14,871 bases of DNA. Source: SBAX01 sp964421865 (GTDB lineage Bacteria; Planctomycetota; Phycisphaerae; UBA1845). Position 1 is the stretch's first letter. Each line of letters opens with the position of its first letter. The notes beneath the pieces were generated by a model. That model was not told where the DNA came from, searched no databases, and saw nothing but the letters and a program-made list of their open reading frames with translations. Below, piece by piece: positions 12,352-14,871 of this stretch. Location of the stretch: contig CAYQZH010000079.1 of NCBI GenBank assembly GCA_964421865.1, positions 1 to 14,871 on the forward strand. Reading direction: 5' to 3'. The position numbers were made by a program, and so were the translations under genes.

Positions 12352-14871
12352 ATGCCGATTCCAGAGGAAAAACTGTACAACCCCGTGCGGATCAACCGCT
12401 GGTTCGCGGTCAGCAGCATCCTAATGACGGCGTCGATCTTCTGGATGGTCTGGGTGGACTACGAGCGGCCGTGGCGAGCGTTCCAGGATGAGTACTACCT
12501 GGGTCGGGCGGCGCTGGCGCATTTGGATTACCTGGACGCGACCCGACAAGAGCGGGTGAACGAGATCGCCGATGCGGAGCGGCGACTGGCCGACGCCAAG
12601 CAGTACGCCGCGGAAACCTCCGGGACGAAGCGGAAGAAGCTCGTTGCGGATGTTGCCGACGCCGACCTGGCGTTTCGCAAGGCCAACGCCCCGTGGAGCC
12701 GCGCTTCGCAGGTGCTCGAGGTTACCAAGGATTCGTACGAGAAAGCGCTCGGCGCCAACGGCCCCACCCACGCCGTCACCCAGGCGGCCTATAAGAGGTT
12801 CCACGAGGAGGAGGAAGAGGTCGACCGGCTCCGTAAGGACAAGGAGCATTGGGAGGACGCGAAGAAGCGGTTGGAGACGGAGCTGAAGGCCCTCGACGAA
12901 GCGGTGCAGACGGCCGAGAAGCGACTCGGCGACCTCAAGCAGGTGGCCGCCGCGGCGCTGCAGAAGGATCAACAATTCCGTGGTGTGCTGACGGACAACG
13001 GCTTGTTGGGTGGGCTGCCGATCGTAAAGGCCATCATCAACATGCCGATGCTGGACTTTACGGCCCCCAAGAACACGCCGGGCCGGCATCAGGTCAATCA
13101 GTTGGTGTTGCCCGACGTGCGCCAGCGGCTCAATTACCTGGAAAGCTACACCACGGACCGTTGCACGACGTGTCACGTGGCGATCGACGATCCGGAGTTT
13201 TCCAAGGACCGCTTGGCCCGCAAGCTGGAGCGCTCGTTACCGGGGGTCAGCGAGGCCGTGCAGCGGATGGGGCACCCCGCGGTGTCGCCTCCGTCGCCGC
13301 CGGCGGTGGAGGGGAAGGGGACGGCGCTGCCGGAGGGCCGGGTCACGGAACACTGGGCCGAGCTGAACAAGAAACAGCAGGATGCGTACTTCGGCGAGTT
13401 GCTTAAGCTCGTGAATGGGTACCTCAAGCTCAGCGGGCGGAAGACGATCGAGTTGGGGCAGCCGATTTTGGCGCACCCGGACCTTGATCTGTATCTGTCG
13501 GTCGATTCGGCCCACCCCATGGCGAAGATCGGCTGCACGGTGTGCCACGAGGGGAATCCGCAGGAGACGGATTTCGTCCAGGCCGCTCATTCGCCGCCGA
13601 CCCACGAGATCGAGAAGGAGTGGGAGGCCCGGTACTACATCACCCTTTGGGGGATTCCGAACATTACTTTCGAGACCATCGCCCATTTTTGGGATCGTCC
13701 GATGCACCTGCCGCAGTACACGGAATCGGGCTGCGCGAAGTGCCACTCCCAGGTCGCGGATATCGCCCGGTTCCGCGGGGAGCGGAAGGGTTCGCGGATC
13801 AACCTCGGACAGCATTTGTTCCGCGAGGTGGGCTGCATCAACTGCCACAACGTGGACGCGTTGGCAGGTTCACGGAAGGTGGGGCCGGACCTCACCAGCG
13901 TCGCGTCGAAGCTCAAGCCGGCGTTCGTGCAGCCATGGGCGTTTTACCCGCAGAAGTTCCGCCCCTCGACGCGCATGCCGCATTTCTTCCTGCAGGAGAA
14001 CAACCGCGCGGAGAGCGCCAACCAGTTCGACCCCGACCCGGTACTGCGCACGCAGACGGAGGTGGCGTCGATCAGCAAGTATCTGTTCAGCGTGTCCAAG
14101 CCGTGGAAACCGCTTCCCAGGCCGGATGACGCGGCGGGCGACGCGAAACGCGGGAAGGGGCTCTTCAAGTCGCTGGGCTGTTTGGCGTGTCATGCGAACC
14201 TGGCGGAGTTCGGCGAGGAGTGGATCACCAAGGACCTCGTGCACCGCGAGGCGTTGAACAGCGAGACGGCGCTGTACCGGTACAAGGGGATGACGGAGGA
14301 GCAGCGCGTCCGGTACGCGGAGGAGCATTTCGCGGACCAGACCCACACGATCTTCGAGCCGGAGAAGGCGAGGTTTGATCCCAATCGACCGTATAACGTG
14401 CCGACGTTTAACCGTTTTGCGCCGGAGCTGTCCGGGGTCGGGTCGAAGGTCAACATCGATTGGTTGTACTCTTGGTTGATCGAGCCGACGCACTACGCGC
14501 CGGAGACGAAGATGCCTAGCCTGCGATTGTCTTCGGCGGAAGCGGGGGATATCGCGACGTACTTGATGACGTTGAAAAAGGAAGAATTCGTCCAGAAGGA
14601 GTTCCCGACGGAGGGGGCGGCGCGGAAGATGGCCGACGACTTGATGTTCAACCTCCTGGCCGCACAGCGGTCGGAGCGTCGCAGTCGCGCAATCCTGAAC
14701 GACGAGAAGGGCGAACTGACCGACATGCTCGTTTCCTACCTGCGCAGCTCGTTGGGGGAGCGGGCGGCGGCCGGCGTGGTCCCACCCATGAGCATCGAGG
14801 ACAAGAAGCGACTGGGAGAGCAGGCGGCGTACGACCTGATCCGACCCATGAGCCTCGACGACAAAAAACTC
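12352..14871 (+). CDS. Membrane-anchored multiheme cytochrome c of the bc complex (3' end outside window)
   Basis: The frame is open for 840 codons from ATG 12352 to the right edge. Residues 17-36 form an uncleaved membrane anchor (WFAVSSILMTASIFWMVWVD), followed by RPWRAFQDEYY, a segment often seen after such anchors. Residues about 55-215 are highly charged, with heptad-like Leu/Ala spacing, indicating a long coiled coil. Five CXXCH heme c sites follow: CTTCH (271-275), CTVCH (395-399), CAKCH (461-465), CINCH (495-499) and CLACH (610-614). After CINCH, VGPDLTSV and STRMPHF give a probable Met axial ligand as in class I cytochrome c; KMPSLRL (about 722-728) may serve the last site. More hemes may lie beyond the window. 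It is the expected electron acceptor for the Rieske subunit on the outer face of the membrane. The visible end contains a near repeat of PMSxxDKK. Confidence 0.9.
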   Translation, partial: MPIPEEKLYNPVRINRWFAVSSILMTASIFWMVWVDYERPWRAFQDEYYLGRAALAHLDYLDATRQERVNEIADAERRLADAKQYAAETSGTKRKKLVADVADADLAFRKANAPWSRASQVLEVTKDSYEKALGANGPTHAVTQAAYKRFHEEEEEVDRLRKDKEHWEDAKKRLETELKALDEAVQTAEKRLGDLKQVAAAALQKDQQFRGVLTDNGLLGGLPIVKAIINMPMLDFTAPKNTPGRHQVNQLVLPDVRQRLNYLESYTTDRCTTCHVAIDDPEFSKDRLARKLERSLPGVSEAVQRMGHPAVSPPSPPAVEGKGTALPEGRVTEHWAELNKKQQDAYFGELLKLVNGYLKLSGRKTIELGQPILAHPDLDLYLSVDSAHPMAKIGCTVCHEGNPQETDFVQAAHSPPTHEIEKEWEARYYITLWGIPNITFETIAHFWDRPMHLPQYTESGCAKCHSQVADIARFRGERKGSRINLGQHLFREVGCINCHNVDALAGSRKVGPDLTSVASKLKPAFVQPWAFYPQKFRPSTRMPHFFLQENNRAESANQFDPDPVLRTQTEVASISKYLFSVSKPWKPLPRPDDAAGDAKRGKGLFKSLGCLACHANLAEFGEEWITKDLVHREALNSETALYRYKGMTEEQRVRYAEEHFADQTHTIFEPEKARFDPNRPYNVPTFNRFAPELSGVGSKVNIDWLYSWLIEPTHYAPETKMPSLRLSSAEAGDIATYLMTLKKEEFVQKEFPTEGAARKMADDLMFNLLAAQRSERRSRAILNDEKGELTDMLVSYLRSSLGERAAAGVVPPMSIEDKKRLGEQAAYDLIRPMSLDDKKL

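Noticed and set aside
13415..14257. Plus-strand frame of 280 codons
   Set aside because: An Arg/Ser-rich out-of-frame shadow of the multiheme cytochrome gene, which carries five CXXCH sites in the true frame.

Overview
The window is high-GC DNA that reads as a chromosome segment from a member of the Planctomycetota, probably an environmental lineage. Three things point there: a secreted Cys-rich protein carrying a cohesin-like domain of the type common in planctomycete secretomes, a PEP-CTERM protein, and a quinol:cytochrome c oxidoreductase locus with an unusual Rieske protein and a membrane-anchored multiheme cytochrome c. The taxonomic call is inference from gene content; no rRNA is present.

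Layout. (1) 1-3120, minus strand: the first 1040 codons of a very large secreted Cys-rich protein that runs off the left edge. (2) 3121-4061: about 940 bp with no convincing gene between divergent neighbours; it holds weak inverted repeats and a possible decayed dockerin-like fragment. (3) 4062-4691: a small PEP-CTERM exported protein. (4) 4929-6751: a PhzF-family isomerase-like protein and a YegS/BmrU-type lipid (diacylglycerol) kinase whose stop and start codons overlap. (5) 7541-6873, minus strand: two small genes, a short hypothetical protein and a three-helix membrane protein with an aromatic C-terminal tail. (6) about 7548-8039: a regulatory region with promoter-like boxes, a G-quadruplex motif and a perfect TGTGA-N6-TCACA palindrome. 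(7) 8040 to the right edge: five plus-strand genes for a bc-type complex.

The bc operon encodes, in order, a membrane-anchored HEAT-like repeat protein, a fusion of a one-cluster ferredoxin to a Rieske protein, a cytochrome b6-like subunit (two bis-His heme pairs and the cysteine position used for heme cn), an extended subunit-IV-like cytochrome b C-terminal half whose Qo motif reads APWY instead of PEWY, and a membrane-anchored cytochrome c with a long coiled coil and at least five CXXCH sites (3' end outside the window). Together these should take electrons from (mena)quinol through the b hemes and the Rieske cluster to c hemes on the outer face. The Tat-like motif of the Rieske protein is internal, at about residue 213, which would leave the ferredoxin domain on the cytoplasmic side of the membrane and the Rieske domain on the other. 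This is the most interesting feature of the window.

Short tandem repeats (7-mers of the GATTGTC type, 8-mers of the AGCCACGA type) occupy three successive gene junctions inside the bc operon, and a related degenerate stretch follows the PEP-CTERM gene.
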